In this document: positions 8,091 to 19,172 of the stretch, in pieces
How positions within the stretch are numbered: the first letter of the stretch is position 1
Layout of the letters: every line of letters begins with the position of its first letter
Assembly: GCA_918292005.1 (NCBI GenBank)
Contig: CAKJZJ010000003.1
Span: 68,161-132,160, forward strand
Source: Clostridiales bacterium
GTDB lineage: Bacteria; Bacillota; Clostridia; Christensenellales; UBA1242
DNA: 64,000 bases
Direction of reading: 5' to 3'
Notes under the pieces: generated by a model
Databases searched by the model: none
What the model saw: only the letters and a program-made list of their open reading frames with translations
What the model was told of the DNA's origin: nothing
Made by a program: the position numbers and the translations under genes

Positions 8091-8786
8091 ATGCAAAAAG
8101 TGAAAAAAATTGTTTCTATTTCAACAATTGTTTGTATCGGTATTGTTGCTTTTTTGTTAATAGGCTTGCTTTTCAATTTTACAGAGACTATATTTGGTGG
8201 CTATACAAGCAAAGTTCTTATTACATTCGGAGCATTGGCTGTTGGTGGATTCTTTGCTATTAGTAGTATGAATATGACCATGAAAAATAAAGTATTGGGT
8301 TTCATTTCTTTGGGTTTGATTACTGGTTCAGTATTCCTAATACTACTTGTAAACTGGGTAAGTATTGAGAATCCATTATACCTACAGATAATGTTCTCTA
8401 TTGGATTGCTGTCAGTTCTTTTCAATGTCATAGTTTCGTCTGGTATAGATTTGGGCAAAAAGTATATGATATTCCAGATATGTGTTTATGTTGTAGTTGG
8501 AGTAGTTGACCTATTATCTACACTTATGATATTCGGTGCTATCAATCCATTACCTATTTTAACATGGTATTTGACTGCAATTATCTTGGCAGTAGTTGGT
8601 GTTATTATTCTGAAAGTATTTGCAAAGAAGCAGACAGGTAATAGAATAGAAAAAGATATTGAAGATGTCAATTTCGTTAGAATTACAAAAGAAGAATATG
8701 CTATGCTTGTAGAAAAAGCAAAAAAATATGATGAATTACAGGCTCAGGCTGGTAGGGTAGAACAACCATCACAACCACAAGAGTAA
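8091..8786 (+). CDS. Six-helix membrane protein with a cytoplasmic C-terminal tail, unknown function
   Basis: The protein is 231 aa when started at ATG 8091, which follows AAAAGGAGA at ideal spacing; a longer reading from 7989 lacks a ribosome site. Six hydrophobic segments are visible (about residues 7-30, 40-57, 62-82, 88-108, 115-140, 143-163). A charged tail with a short helical stretch (ITKEEYAMLVEKAKKYDELQAQ) and a Q/P-rich end follow. No family was recognised and no catalytic residues stand out. It stands alone, divergent from the surface-protein gene, with its own terminator, so it is a single-gene unit. Confidence 0.75.
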   Translation: MQKVKKIVSISTIVCIGIVAFLLIGLLFNFTETIFGGYTSKVLITFGALAVGGFFAISSMNMTMKNKVLGFISLGLITGSVFLILLVNWVSIENPLYLQIMFSIGLLSVLFNVIVSSGIDLGKKYMIFQICVYVVVGVVDLLSTLMIFGAINPLPILTWYLTAIILAVVGVIILKVFAKKQTGNRIEKDIEDVNFVRITKEEYAMLVEKAKKYDELQAQAGRVEQPSQPQE

Positions 8787-8791
8787 AAAAT

Positions 8792-8818
8792 AAAAAGCAC
8801 TTTAAATAGTGCTTTTTT
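8792..8818. terminator. Bidirectional terminator
   Basis: Stem AAAAGCACT / AGTGCTTTT (8793-8801 with 8808-8816) with A-run and T-run flanks serves both the membrane-protein gene and the convergent guanylate-kinase-like gene. Confidence 0.82.
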
Positions 8819-9380
8819 TGTCGTCTGTGTGATTTTTAATAATGTCCAATATTTGATTTACAGTATCATCTATAGTTAGGTTTTCTATTTGGTAATCAAA
8901 AAATTTGGCATCTTTTATGTACGAGTCATAGTCATCCAGTCTAGCATTCATACTGTCTTCTGGTTCATTCCTGCCTATGAGTCTCTGTCTGATGATTTCT
9001 TTGTCGCAGTACAAGAAAATACTTATTACATTATTTCCGTATAGTTTTTTTAGAGCATCTACACCAAATCTGTCACAATCACGTACTGGTATTTTTCCAT
9101 CTCTCATGATACTATCGAAACTAGATTTTCGCATACCACGATAAGTGCCATGTCTCATTGTGTGCTCAAATATATCTCCAGTGGCTCTTAATCTAAAGAA
9201 TTCTTCTTCATCAATGAAAAGATAGGGGTTGCCTTGACTTTCATTCTCTCTCATTGGCCTAGTTGTTGCATTGATTGGGTGACCGAATTGTTCGGGGTAT
9301 CTCTCTAGTAATGTATTAATTATTGTATCTTTACCTACGCCACTAGGTCCATCTATTATTACTATTAGTTTATTTTCCAT
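8802..9380 (-). CDS. Guanylate-kinase-like protein
   Basis: This 192-aa P-loop kinase of the guanylate kinase fold has Walker A GPSGVGKDT at about residues 11-19, a GMP-binding-like block NATTRPMRENESQGNPYLFI, the YRGM segment in place of YGTS, and the lid RLIGRNEPEDSMNARL. Divergences from classical Gmk (GKDT for GKST, altered YGTS) make the substrate uncertain. The canonical gmk normally lies beside rpoZ, and that position is empty here (rpoZ is at 26091), so this could be the relocated cellular Gmk or a paralogue. It follows the GDPD-like gene by 8 bases. Confidence 0.65.
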   Translation of the reverse strand: MENKLIVIIDGPSGVGKDTIINTLLERYPEQFGHPINATTRPMRENESQGNPYLFIDEEEFFRLRATGDIFEHTMRHGTYRGMRKSSFDSIMRDGKIPVRDCDRFGVDALKKLYGNNVISIFLYCDKEIIRQRLIGRNEPEDSMNARLDDYDSYIKDAKFFDYQIENLTIDDTVNQILDIIKNHTDDKKSTI

Positions 9381-9388
9381 GTTTTCCT

Positions 9389-10252
9389 CTATATTGTCGG
9401 AGTGAAATGTGAGAAGATGATATTGTCTGCATGTTCAGCGACAGACAGATATTGGTTCTGATTGGTTACATTGTATGCCAGAGTACCTATAGGTTTGTGC
9501 TTTTCTACATAAGAAGATGGCAACAATTCATAAGAATAACTGATAAAGTCTGCATGAGTGATTTTATAGTATTTTAGTTTTTTTAGTTTTTTGGTCTTTA
9601 TAGAACCATAGTATTTTTCTGTAAAATTGCCACTTTTGAGAATTCTTACTATATATGGGCATAATTCATATATGTATTCTAGTGAATATGGATTAATAGC
9701 CATTATGGCTACTTTATTATAACAATCATATTTGTTTATGTAATTATTGACTATATTTAGGACTTTTTGCTCAAATTTTCCTATGCTCCCATCGTTGCTA
9801 ATTTCTAGGATTATCTCTGTTTTGGCAGCAATAATATCAAGTGCTTCTTCTAGGGTAAGCATTGTTTCGCCATTACCTAGATCTAGTTTTTTTATCTCAT
9901 TAATGGATAGGTTGTTTAGATAACCACTCATAGTGTCTATTATTTTAGATAGGTTTTTATGAGCACAGCATACAATGTTTCCATCATCTAGCATCTGCAG
10001 TGGTATGGATATAGCATAATTGTTGGCTATACATTCTTCATATGCTTGTTTTGAATTGGCAGTGATTGTTTCATCTATTTGACCATTTTGGCAGATATAT
10101 TTGTCTATAATCCAATAATTTCCGAAAATATCGAAATAATCTTCTTGCAATTTTAATTTATCTATCGTCTTGTTGGCGATATGATCGTTTATTATATTTT
10201 TATATTCGTCGTAGTTGAGTCTACTTTGAATGTTGTTTATTTGTTTTTTCAT
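9389..10252 (-). CDS. Glycerophosphodiesterase-like protein without catalytic residues (probable pseudoenzyme)
   Basis: The protein is 287 aa from ATG 10252, which has AAAGG upstream; a TTG start at 10285 is also open. Residues 65-145 follow the GDPD TIM-barrel pattern: the ENTxxAFExAI helix appears as ANSKQAYEECI, the GIELDVQLTKDGKLVVFHD strand as AISIPLQMLDDGNIVCCAH, and then LTLEEALDIIAAKTEIILEIS. The metal-binding E and D of the ELD motif are S82 and P84, the catalytic HD is A97-H98, and the N-terminal HRG is absent. Hydrolase activity is therefore unlikely. It probably forms an operon with the guanylate-kinase-like gene. Confidence 0.55.
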   Translation of the reverse strand: MKKQINNIQSRLNYDEYKNIINDHIANKTIDKLKLQEDYFDIFGNYWIIDKYICQNGQIDETITANSKQAYEECIANNYAISIPLQMLDDGNIVCCAHKNLSKIIDTMSGYLNNLSINEIKKLDLGNGETMLTLEEALDIIAAKTEIILEISNDGSIGKFEQKVLNIVNNYINKYDCYNKVAIMAINPYSLEYIYELCPYIVRILKSGNFTEKYYGSIKTKKLKKLKYYKITHADFISYSYELLPSSYVEKHKPIGTLAYNVTNQNQYLSVAEHADNIIFSHFTPTI

Positions 10253-10489
10253 ATATCGAACCTTTGTTACTTTTGCATAATGCAAAGGGTATTTGATTAT
10301 TTTATGTTAATGACTATATGTCATTATGTTAATTTTACCAAAAATTTTTCAAATTAAAAAGTAAATTTTTCATTATTTCGCATATTTTTATGTTTTTGGC
10401 TAAAAAATAATCAATTTTCAGATATTTTATTGCTAAAATTTATGAATTTATATATACTTATTTTGACTAATAATAAATGTGGGGTAACC

Positions 10490-12286
10490 ATGTCTAGACA
10501 GAAAAATATTAGGAATTTTTGTATAGTTGCACATATCGACCATGGCAAAAGCACTTTGGCAGATAGGCTTATTGAGATGACCAATACTATTGCTAAAAGG
10601 GATATGACCGAACAGATGCTGGACAGTATGGATATTGAAAAAGAAAGGGGTATTACCATCAAACTTACTCCTACTACAATGAAATATCATCTAGATGGCG
10701 AAGAATACACACTCAATTTAATAGACACTCCGGGACATGTGGACTTTACATATGAAGTCTCTAGGTCTCTTGCTGCATGCGAGGGGGCAATACTAATAGT
10801 AGATGCTACTCAAGGAGTGGAGGCGCAGACACTGGCTAATGTATATTTAGCACTTGAGAATGACCTAGAGATTTTACCCGTTATCAATAAAATCGACTTA
10901 CCTAGTGCAGATATAGAGAAGACCAAGCACGAGATAGAAGATGTCATTGGTCTTCCTTGTGATAATGTTCCTTGTGTTTCGGCTAAATGTGGCACCAATA
11001 TAGAAGATGTCTTGAGAGCAGTGGTTAGGTTATTTCCATCGCCAAAGGGTGAAGAAAAGGCTCCACTTAGGGCTTTGATATTCGATAGTTATTATGATAA
11101 TTTCAAAGGTGCTGTATGTCTAGTTAGAATTGTAGATGGCGGAGTAAAGAAAGGCGATACTATTAGATTTTGTACTACAGGTAGGGATTATGAAGTCACA
11201 GAAGTAGGTATATTCACTCCTAAAACTACAGAAAAAGACGAATTGCTTGCTGGTGACGTTGGATATATTTGCGCTAGCATAAAGAATGTGAGTGAGACTA
11301 GGGTTGGTGATACCATTACTCTAGCAGACAATCCGTGTGCTGAGCCACTACCTGGATACAAGGAAGTGAAACCCGTTGTATTCAGTGGAATTTTCTGTGT
11401 GGAAGGCGATAAGTATAATGATTTAAAAGATGCTTTGGAAAAATTAAAATTGAATGATGCGTCTTTAGAATATGTCCCAGAGGTATCTCAAGCATTAGGT
11501 TTTGGCTTTAGATGTGGATTTTTGGGGCTTTTGCATATGGATATTATCCAGGAGCGATTGGAGAGAGAATTTGATTTGGATTTGATTACTACTGCTCCTA
11601 CTGTTAATTATCGTATTACAAAAACCAATGGCGAAGTGTTGGAGATTAGCAATCCTGCTGATATGCCAGAGACTCAGAGCATAGCCCTGATGGAAGAACC
11701 TATGGTAAAGGTTAATATTTTCACTCCACCTACTTATGTGGGTGAATTGATGCAATTATGTCAGGATAGACGTGGCATACATATAGACTTGCAATATCTA
11801 GATGCTAGTCGTTGCCAATTAATATACAAAATGCCTTTAAATGAGATTATTTTTGACTTTTTTGATGAATTGAAGTCTCGATCTAGGGGCTATGCTAGTT
11901 TAGATTATGAATTAGTTGGCTACGAAGAAAGTAGTTTGGTAAAATTGGACATTCTGCTCAATGGTGAAGTCTGTGATGCCTTGAGCCTAATTGTTCATAA
12001 GGATAAGGCATATCAAAGGGGTCGTGCTATTGCAGAAAAATTGAAAGATGTTATTCCTAGACAATTATTTGAAGTTCCTATTCAAGCAGCAATAGGGAAT
12101 AAAGTTATTGCTAGAGAGACCATAAAAGCCCTTAGAAAAGACGTTTTAGCCAAATGTTATGGTGGAGATATTACTAGAAAAAGAAAATTATTAGAGAAAC
12201 AGAAAAGGGGTAAAAAGAGAATGAGAAAAATAGGTTCGGTAGAAATACCATCCGAAGCATTTATCTCTATTCTTAAAATTGATTAA
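10490..12286 (+). CDS. lepA: Elongation factor 4 (back-translocating GTPase LepA)
   Basis: The protein is 598 aa from ATG 10490, the expected family start ([19 protein letters not shown]). G1 AHIDHGKST lies at residues 14-22, with G3 DTPGHVDF and G4 NKIDLP. The domain order is G, II, III, V-like and then the LepA-specific C-terminal domain ending in [20 protein letters not shown]4 promotes back-translocation or ribosome biogenesis under stress. An upstream extension of 20 codons in the same frame has no family support. The Shine-Dalgarno sequence is weak (GGGG). The next gene begins two bases after the stop. Confidence 0.97.
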   Translation: MSRQKNIRNFCIVAHIDHGKSTLADRLIEMTNTIAKRDMTEQMLDSMDIEKERGITIKLTPTTMKYHLDGEEYTLNLIDTPGHVDFTYEVSRSLAACEGAILIVDATQGVEAQTLANVYLALENDLEILPVINKIDLPSADIEKTKHEIEDVIGLPCDNVPCVSAKCGTNIEDVLRAVVRLFPSPKGEEKAPLRALIFDSYYDNFKGAVCLVRIVDGGVKKGDTIRFCTTGRDYEVTEVGIFTPKTTEKDELLAGDVGYICASIKNVSETRVGDTITLADNPCAEPLPGYKEVKPVVFSGIFCVEGDKYNDLKDALEKLKLNDASLEYVPEVSQALGFGFRCGFLGLLHMDIIQERLEREFDLDLITTAPTVNYRITKTNGEVLEISNPADMPETQSIALMEEPMVKVNIFTPPTYVGELMQLCQDRRGIHIDLQYLDASRCQLIYKMPLNEIIFDFFDELKSRSRGYASLDYELVGYEESSLVKLDILLNGEVCDALSLIVHKDKAYQRGRAIAEKLKDVIPRQLFEVPIQAAIGNKVIARETIKALRKDVLAKCYGGDITRKRKLLEKQKRGKKRMRKIGSVEIPSEAFISILKID

Positions 12287-12287
12287 T

Positions 12288-13415
12288 ATGGCAATAGGTA
12301 TTTACGTACATTTTCCATTCTGTGTTTCGAAATGTTTATATTGCAATTTTAATTCATATGCCGGCAAAAATGACATGCAAATCAAGTACTTTTCGGCTTT
12401 AATAAAAGAAATATCCATGTATGGAGATAAAAAAATTGATGTAGATACAATATATATGGGTGGTGGAACTCCGAGTATAATGTTTGATGGCTGTGTATCT
12501 ACGATAATGACCGAAATTAGAAAGAATTTTAATGTGCTAGATGATGCAGAGATTACTATAGAAGCCAATCCTAATTCAGTCACATCAATGAAATTATCCG
12601 AATGGAAAGATGCAGGAGTCAATAGACTCAGTATTGGATTACAGTCGTCTAATGCTAATATTTTGAAATTAATTGGCAGGCCACACAATAAAGCCGATTA
12701 TATCAATGCTGTGGAAATGGCCAAATCAGTTGGTTTTTCTAATATCAATACGGATATTTTGGTTGGTTTGCCTAGGCAAAAATTGTCAGATGTAAAAAAG
12801 ACTCTAGACTTGGTGGTGAAGCATAATTGTACACATGTTAGTGTGTATTCACTCATTCTAGAAGATAATACGCCACTGTATAATATGGTTGCAAGTGGTG
12901 AATTGCATTTGCCTAAAGAAGAAAAGACATTGGGTATGTACAATTATGCACTCAAGTTTTTGCGAGAAAAGGGCTACGAAAGATATGAAGTTAGCAATTT
13001 TGCTAGACCAGATTATGAGAGTAAACATAATATGCATACTTGGCAGATGCACGAGTATATCGGTCTAGGTGCAGGTGCGAATGGCTACATGGATGGTATT
13101 AGATATGGCAATTTAGAATCTATAGAAGAATATGTCTCTGCAATAAATAACAATACAAAACCAATCTCATTTTCAGAAAAAATTAATTCAAAAGAACAAC
13201 TGGAAGAAACCATAATGCTTGGACTTCGCACTGCCAGGGGTATCAGTTTAAATGAGATTAAAAAGCAATTTAAAGTGGACCTAATAAAATCAAAGGCTGA
13301 AACTATAGCCAATCTCACACAGTGGGGACTAATAAAGATTGATAAAGATTACCTTTTTGCTACAGATCTAGGTTTTACCGTACTCAATAAGATAATTTTA
13401 GAATTAATTAGTTAG
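12288..13415 (+). CDS. hemW: Radical SAM heme chaperone HemW
   Basis: This 375-aa protein was formerly annotated as oxygen-independent coproporphyrinogen oxidase-like. MAIGIYVHFPFC is followed by the radical SAM cysteines C12, C16 and C19 (CVSKCLYC). Other family blocks are MGGGTPS, SIGLQS, DILVGLP and the HemW-type C-terminal winged domain. The lepA-hemW neighbourhood upstream of hrcA is conserved in Bacillota, which supports HemW over true HemN. The chosen ATG lies one base past the lepA stop; in-frame TTG at 12279 is less likely. The ribosome-binding sequence is not obvious, suggesting translational coupling to lepA. Confidence 0.92.
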   Translation: MAIGIYVHFPFCVSKCLYCNFNSYAGKNDMQIKYFSALIKEISMYGDKKIDVDTIYMGGGTPSIMFDGCVSTIMTEIRKNFNVLDDAEITIEANPNSVTSMKLSEWKDAGVNRLSIGLQSSNANILKLIGRPHNKADYINAVEMAKSVGFSNINTDILVGLPRQKLSDVKKTLDLVVKHNCTHVSVYSLILEDNTPLYNMVASGELHLPKEEKTLGMYNYALKFLREKGYERYEVSNFARPDYESKHNMHTWQMHEYIGLGAGANGYMDGIRYGNLESIEEYVSAINNNTKPISFSEKINSKEQLEETIMLGLRTARGISLNEIKKQFKVDLIKSKAETIANLTQWGLIKIDKDYLFATDLGFTVLNKIILELIS

Positions 13416-13449
13416 AGATGTGCAAAATTATTAATTGCACATCTTTTTC
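13416..13449 (+). terminator. Terminator after hemW
   Basis: A ten-base stem AGATGTGCAA / TTGCACATCT (13416-13425 with 13435-13444) is followed by a T-rich run. Confidence 0.88.
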
Positions 13450-13710
13450 TTTTGTCTAAAAATAGGGGGAACATTCATGGTGAATACAGAATAAATATTC
13501 AAAAAATAAAATATATATACATATTTACGAAATCGTAAAAATATATAAAAATACAAAAAATTACATAAATATACATAAAAAACAAAACATGATAAACGGG
13601 TGTTTTTTATCTTAATATAAATATTATATATAATAAAATAAACCATATAAAATAGGCATTATTTTTGTTCGACAAAAATTTTTAAAAAAGTTTCAAAAAA
13701 TATGACATAA
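13450..13710. other. AT-rich intergenic stretch before the heat-shock operon
   Basis: About 260 bases contain no convincing gene. A minus-strand reading frame of 71 codons here has the Phe/Ile/Tyr-rich composition of untranslated AT-rich DNA and no ribosome site. No structured RNA motif was recognised. Confidence 0.5.
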
Positions 13711-13714
13711 AGAG

Positions 13715-13743
13715 TTGACAATAGCATATAACTATATTAGAAT
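13715..13743 (+). promoter_or_regulatory. Sigma-A promoter of the hrcA-dnaJ operon
   Basis: TTGACA at 13715-13720, a 17-base spacer and TAGAAT at 13738-13743. The CIRCE operator starts five bases downstream and so covers the transcription start point, as expected for HrcA repression. Confidence 0.9.
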
Positions 13744-13747
13744 ATGT

Positions 13748-13774
13748 TTAGCAGTCTCGGAGTGAGAGTGCTAA
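13748..13774 (+). promoter_or_regulatory. CIRCE operator (HrcA binding site)
   Basis: TTAGCAGTC - nine bases - GAGTGCTAA matches the CIRCE consensus TTAGCACTC-N9-GAGTGCTAA with one mismatch in the left arm. It lies between the promoter and hrcA, indicating autoregulated, heat-inducible expression. Confidence 0.95.
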
Positions 13775-13810
13775 CAAATTAAAAATATTATTGCTAATAA
13801 GGAGATTTGT

Positions 13811-14870
13811 GTGTCAGGAGATTTCAGTCTAAGCGACAGAAAAAGAGATATTCTACTCAGTGCTGTTGGTAATTATATTGATAATGCATTGCCTATCACT
13901 AGTGGTAATGTTCAGAATACTGCTTTTAATACATTGAGTTCGGCAACACTTAGAAATGAATTAAATGCCCTAGAAGAAATGGGGTATTTGAAGCAATTAC
14001 ATACTTCTGGTGGTAGGGTACCTACTAGCAAAGGTTACAGATATTATGTTAATTCTTTGCTGGCCACTCAGGATTTTGATAGTGAAGTCGTAGACAGTAT
14101 CAAAAATAAATTTGTTAAAAGAAGCAATTTTATTCTAGATGTAGTAGACGGGCTTGCCAAAAATATGAGTGATGTACTTAAATTGCCTACTTTTGTAGAA
14201 ATGCAGAATCACGAGAATTTTACTCTCAAGGGTATAAATATTATACCATTAATCACTGGTCAGGCATTATTCTTAGTACAGACAGATTCTGGTATTATCA
14301 ATAATACAATAGATTTGCCAGACGGCGTTAGTGAAGAAAATTGCAAAGATGCATCAAAATTCCTTACGACCAATCTTTATAATAAGAAAATCATTGATAT
14401 TATAGAGAATTTTGATTATTACAATGAATTATTTAAAAATCAAATTAAGTATTTTCAAGAATTCTTTGTATCATTGACTGAGACTTTAAAGACTTATTCA
14501 CAATCACATACATTCAAAACTCATTCTAGTATTACCAATTTGCTAGAGAATCCAGAATACAAAGATATAGATTCGGCGAAAAAGTTTTTAACATTGGTTG
14601 AGAATGAAGATAAAATTAATGAAGCCATAAAAGATATAGATGATACTAGCAATAATGAGATTGTGTATAGTATAGGCGAAGAGAATAATAATGACTATGC
14701 CGATTATAGTATTATCAAGGCTAATTATAGTCTAAAGAATGGTGTAGTTGCTACAGTTGGTGTGGTAGGTCCGCAGAGATTAGATTATTGCAAGATTGCA
14801 TCTGCTCTGAAATTTATTACAGAAGAGATGAGCAATATGGAAAAGGAACTAGAAGATAAAGGAGGCGATC

Positions 14871-14881
<11 letters not shown>
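13811..14881 (+). CDS. hrcA: Heat-inducible transcription repressor HrcA
   Basis: The 356-aa repressor binds the CIRCE element upstream and is thought to need GroEL for activity. The N-terminal winged helix shows LSDRKRDILLSAVGNYI, LSSATLRNELNALEEMGYLKQLHTSGGRVPTSKGYRYYV in the usual order; the GAF-like middle and C-terminal domains follow. The C-terminus ends in VGVVGPQRLDYCKIASALKFI, close to the family GPxRMxYxxV block. The start is GTG at 13811 after AAGGAG. It overlaps grpE by 11 bases. Confidence 0.96.
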
Positions 14882-17194
<2,313 letters not shown>

Positions 17195-17206
17195 TAAAGG
17201 TTTGTT

Positions 17207-18334
17207 ATGGCGGACAAGAATTATTATGATATTCTCGGGGTTAGCAAAGATGCTAGCCCTGATGATATTAAATCAGCATATAGGAAATTAGCCAAAAAAT
17301 ATCACCCAGATATAAATAAGGAACCAGGTGCTGCCGATAAGTTTAAAGAAGTTAATGAAGCATACGAGTGTCTGTCCGATCCTACCAAAAAGTCCAATTA
17401 TGATAATTATGGTAGTGCCAGTGGACCACAAGGCTTTTCCGGAGGCTTTGGTGGTGGAGCAGGTGGTTTCGGTGGCTTTGGTGATTTCTCTGATTTTGGT
17501 GATATATTTAGCAATATATTTGGTGGTTTTGGTGGCGCTACTAGGACACAGGGTGCTAGGGGAGAAGATCTGCAGACGCAGATTACTCTTTCCTTTGAAG
17601 AAGCCGTATTTGGCTGCACCAAAGATATCAATATTACTAGAGTAGAAAGTTGTGCTAGTTGTAAAGGCACTGGTGCCAAGAATGGTACCGAATATACTCA
17701 GTGTAGTGAATGTCATGGAACTGGTCAGGTACGATATACCGAGACTAGCATGTTTGGTAGGGTTATTCGTCAAGGCCCATGTAAAAAATGTAATGGTACA
17801 GGTAAAGATATTAAAGAGAAGTGTACCGATTGTGGTGGTAATGGATACAAAAGAGTTTCTTCCACTATCTCTGTTAATATACCTGCAGGTATTGATGATG
17901 GTCAAGTACTTACCATGCGTGGCAAAGGTAATTGTGGCAAACGTGGTGGCGAAGATGGAGATCTACACATTATTGTGAAAGTTAAGGAACATAAAGTTCT
18001 GGTTCGTGATGGATTTGATTTGTCTTTAAAGGTTTATGTGCCATTCTATACATTACTTTTGGGTGGAGAAATAGAAATACCACTACCTAAAGGAACTACT
18101 ACATTAAAAATCCCAGAACTTACTCAGTCTGGTACGCTTTTCAAATTAAAAGGTAAAGGTATCAAATATCTCAATCGTGAGACTTATGGCAATCTGCTTG
18201 TAACTGTAGTTGCCGAATCTCCAAAGACTCTATCTAAAAATGACAAAAAGATGGTGGAGGCTCTGAGAGATAGTATCAAATCGGATAATTTCTCTAGATA
18301 TAAAGATTATTTGAAAGATATGAAAAATCTATAA
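17207..18334 (+). CDS. dnaJ: Chaperone DnaJ (Hsp40, type I)
   Basis: This 375-aa co-chaperone stimulates DnaK ATP hydrolysis. It has a J domain with HPD at residues 33-35, a Gly/Phe-rich linker (about 75-112), four CxxCxGxG zinc repeats between residues 149 and 213 ([32 protein letters not shown]) and a C-terminal substrate-binding domain. It is last in the hrcA operon before a terminator. The prmA gene that usually follows dnaJ in Bacillota is not present. Confidence 0.98.
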   Translation: MADKNYYDILGVSKDASPDDIKSAYRKLAKKYHPDINKEPGAADKFKEVNEAYECLSDPTKKSNYDNYGSASGPQGFSGGFGGGAGGFGGFGDFSDFGDIFSNIFGGFGGATRTQGARGEDLQTQITLSFEEAVFGCTKDINITRVESCASCKGTGAKNGTEYTQCSECHGTGQVRYTETSMFGRVIRQGPCKKCNGTGKDIKEKCTDCGGNGYKRVSSTISVNIPAGIDDGQVLTMRGKGNCGKRGGEDGDLHIIVKVKEHKVLVRDGFDLSLKVYVPFYTLLLGGEIEIPLPKGTTTLKIPELTQSGTLFKLKGKGIKYLNRETYGNLLVTVVAESPKTLSKNDKKMVEALRDSIKSDNFSRYKDYLKDMKNL

Positions 18335-18342
18335 AAATATAA

Positions 18343-18375
18343 AAATACTTCAATGCAAGATTGGAGTATTTTTTG
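18343..18375 (+). terminator. Terminator of the hrcA-dnaJ operon
   Basis: Stem AATACTTCAAT / ATTGGAGTATT (18344-18354 with 18360-18370, one G-T pair) is followed by a T-run. Confidence 0.85.
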
Positions 18376-18402
18376 TATTCGTGCTTTTCGATTATTATTC
18401 GA

Positions 18403-18431
18403 TTGAATTATGGTTTGAATTGTGATATTAT
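18403..18431 (+). promoter_or_regulatory. Candidate sigma-A promoter of rsmE
   Basis: TTGAAT at 18403-18408, 17 bases, TATTAT at 18426-18431. The predicted start point lies only about six bases before the rsmE ATG, so the mRNA would be nearly leaderless. Confidence 0.5.
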
Positions 18432-18443
18432 ATTATTTGTATT

Positions 18444-19172
18444 ATGAAAAGATTTTTTGTAGATAAAAAACTTAATAATGTAGATCGTGTTACTATAGAG
18501 GGCGTAGAACATAATCATATCAAAAATGTTATGCGTCTGAGTATTGGTGATAGAATTATCCTAGTCTGTGGTGATGAGTTTGACTACCAGTGTGAGATAA
18601 TTGCCATGAGCAAAGGCTCCACCGATGTTCGCATTTTATCCAAGGAAGTCAATGTTTACAATTCTAATGCAAATGTAGCAGTTTTTCAGGCATTGGTAAA
18701 ATCGGACAATATGTCACTTATCATTCAAAAATTGACCGAATTGGGTATTAGAGATTTTTATCCATTCGAGAGCGAGTTTATTACAGCCAAAGATAAGTTT
18801 GGCAAAGTGAATAAATGGCAAGAGATATCTAATCAATCTATCAAACAATGTAAAAGAAGCATACCTATGACCATTCATGACGTACTATCTTTTGATAGTA
18901 TGCTTAGTGTTTTGGCAGACTTCGATATAATTGTTTTTGCTAATGAGTGTGAAAAACAAGATAAACTATCCGATTTGGCGTTTACCCATAATAGTAGAGT
19001 GGCGATAGTTATTGGTAGCGAGGGTGGTTTCAGCGAACACGAGATTGCTAGATTGAATGAAATAGGTGCCAAGTCGGTGACACTAGGTAAAAGGATACTC
19101 AGGGCAGAGACTGCATCTATTGGATTGTCATCAGTTGTAATGTATCTAATGGGGGAATGGGAAAATGAATAA
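18444..19172 (+). CDS. rsmE: 16S rRNA (uracil1498-N3)-methyltransferase
   Basis: This 242-aa SPOUT-class methyltransferase modifies U1498 of 16S rRNA. An N-terminal PUA-like domain opens with MKRFFVDKKL and HNHIKNVMRLSIGDRI. The trefoil-knot part has QALVKSDNMSLIIQKLTELGI, the S-x-Q-x-K/R-C block NQSIKQCKRSIP, and VIGSEGGFSEHEIARL with LGKRILRAETAS. No Shine-Dalgarno sequence is visible before the ATG, in line with the near-leaderless promoter. It overlaps mtaB by 8 bases. Confidence 0.94.
   Translation: MKRFFVDKKLNNVDRVTIEGVEHNHIKNVMRLSIGDRIILVCGDEFDYQCEIIAMSKGSTDVRILSKEVNVYNSNANVAVFQALVKSDNMSLIIQKLTELGIRDFYPFESEFITAKDKFGKVNKWQEISNQSIKQCKRSIPMTIHDVLSFDSMLSVLADFDIIVFANECEKQDKLSDLAFTHNSRVAIVIGSEGGFSEHEIARLNEIGAKSVTLGKRILRAETASIGLSSVVMYLMGEWENE

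Noticed and set aside
13431..13646. A 71-codon minus-strand gene before the heat-shock operon
   Set aside because: Composition is that of AT-rich non-coding DNA, it overlaps the hemW terminator, and no ribosome site is seen.
17288..17905. A 205-codon minus-strand frame inside dnaJ
   Set aside because: dnaJ is certain from its domains; the Thr/Ile-rich antisense product shows no motif and has no start signal.
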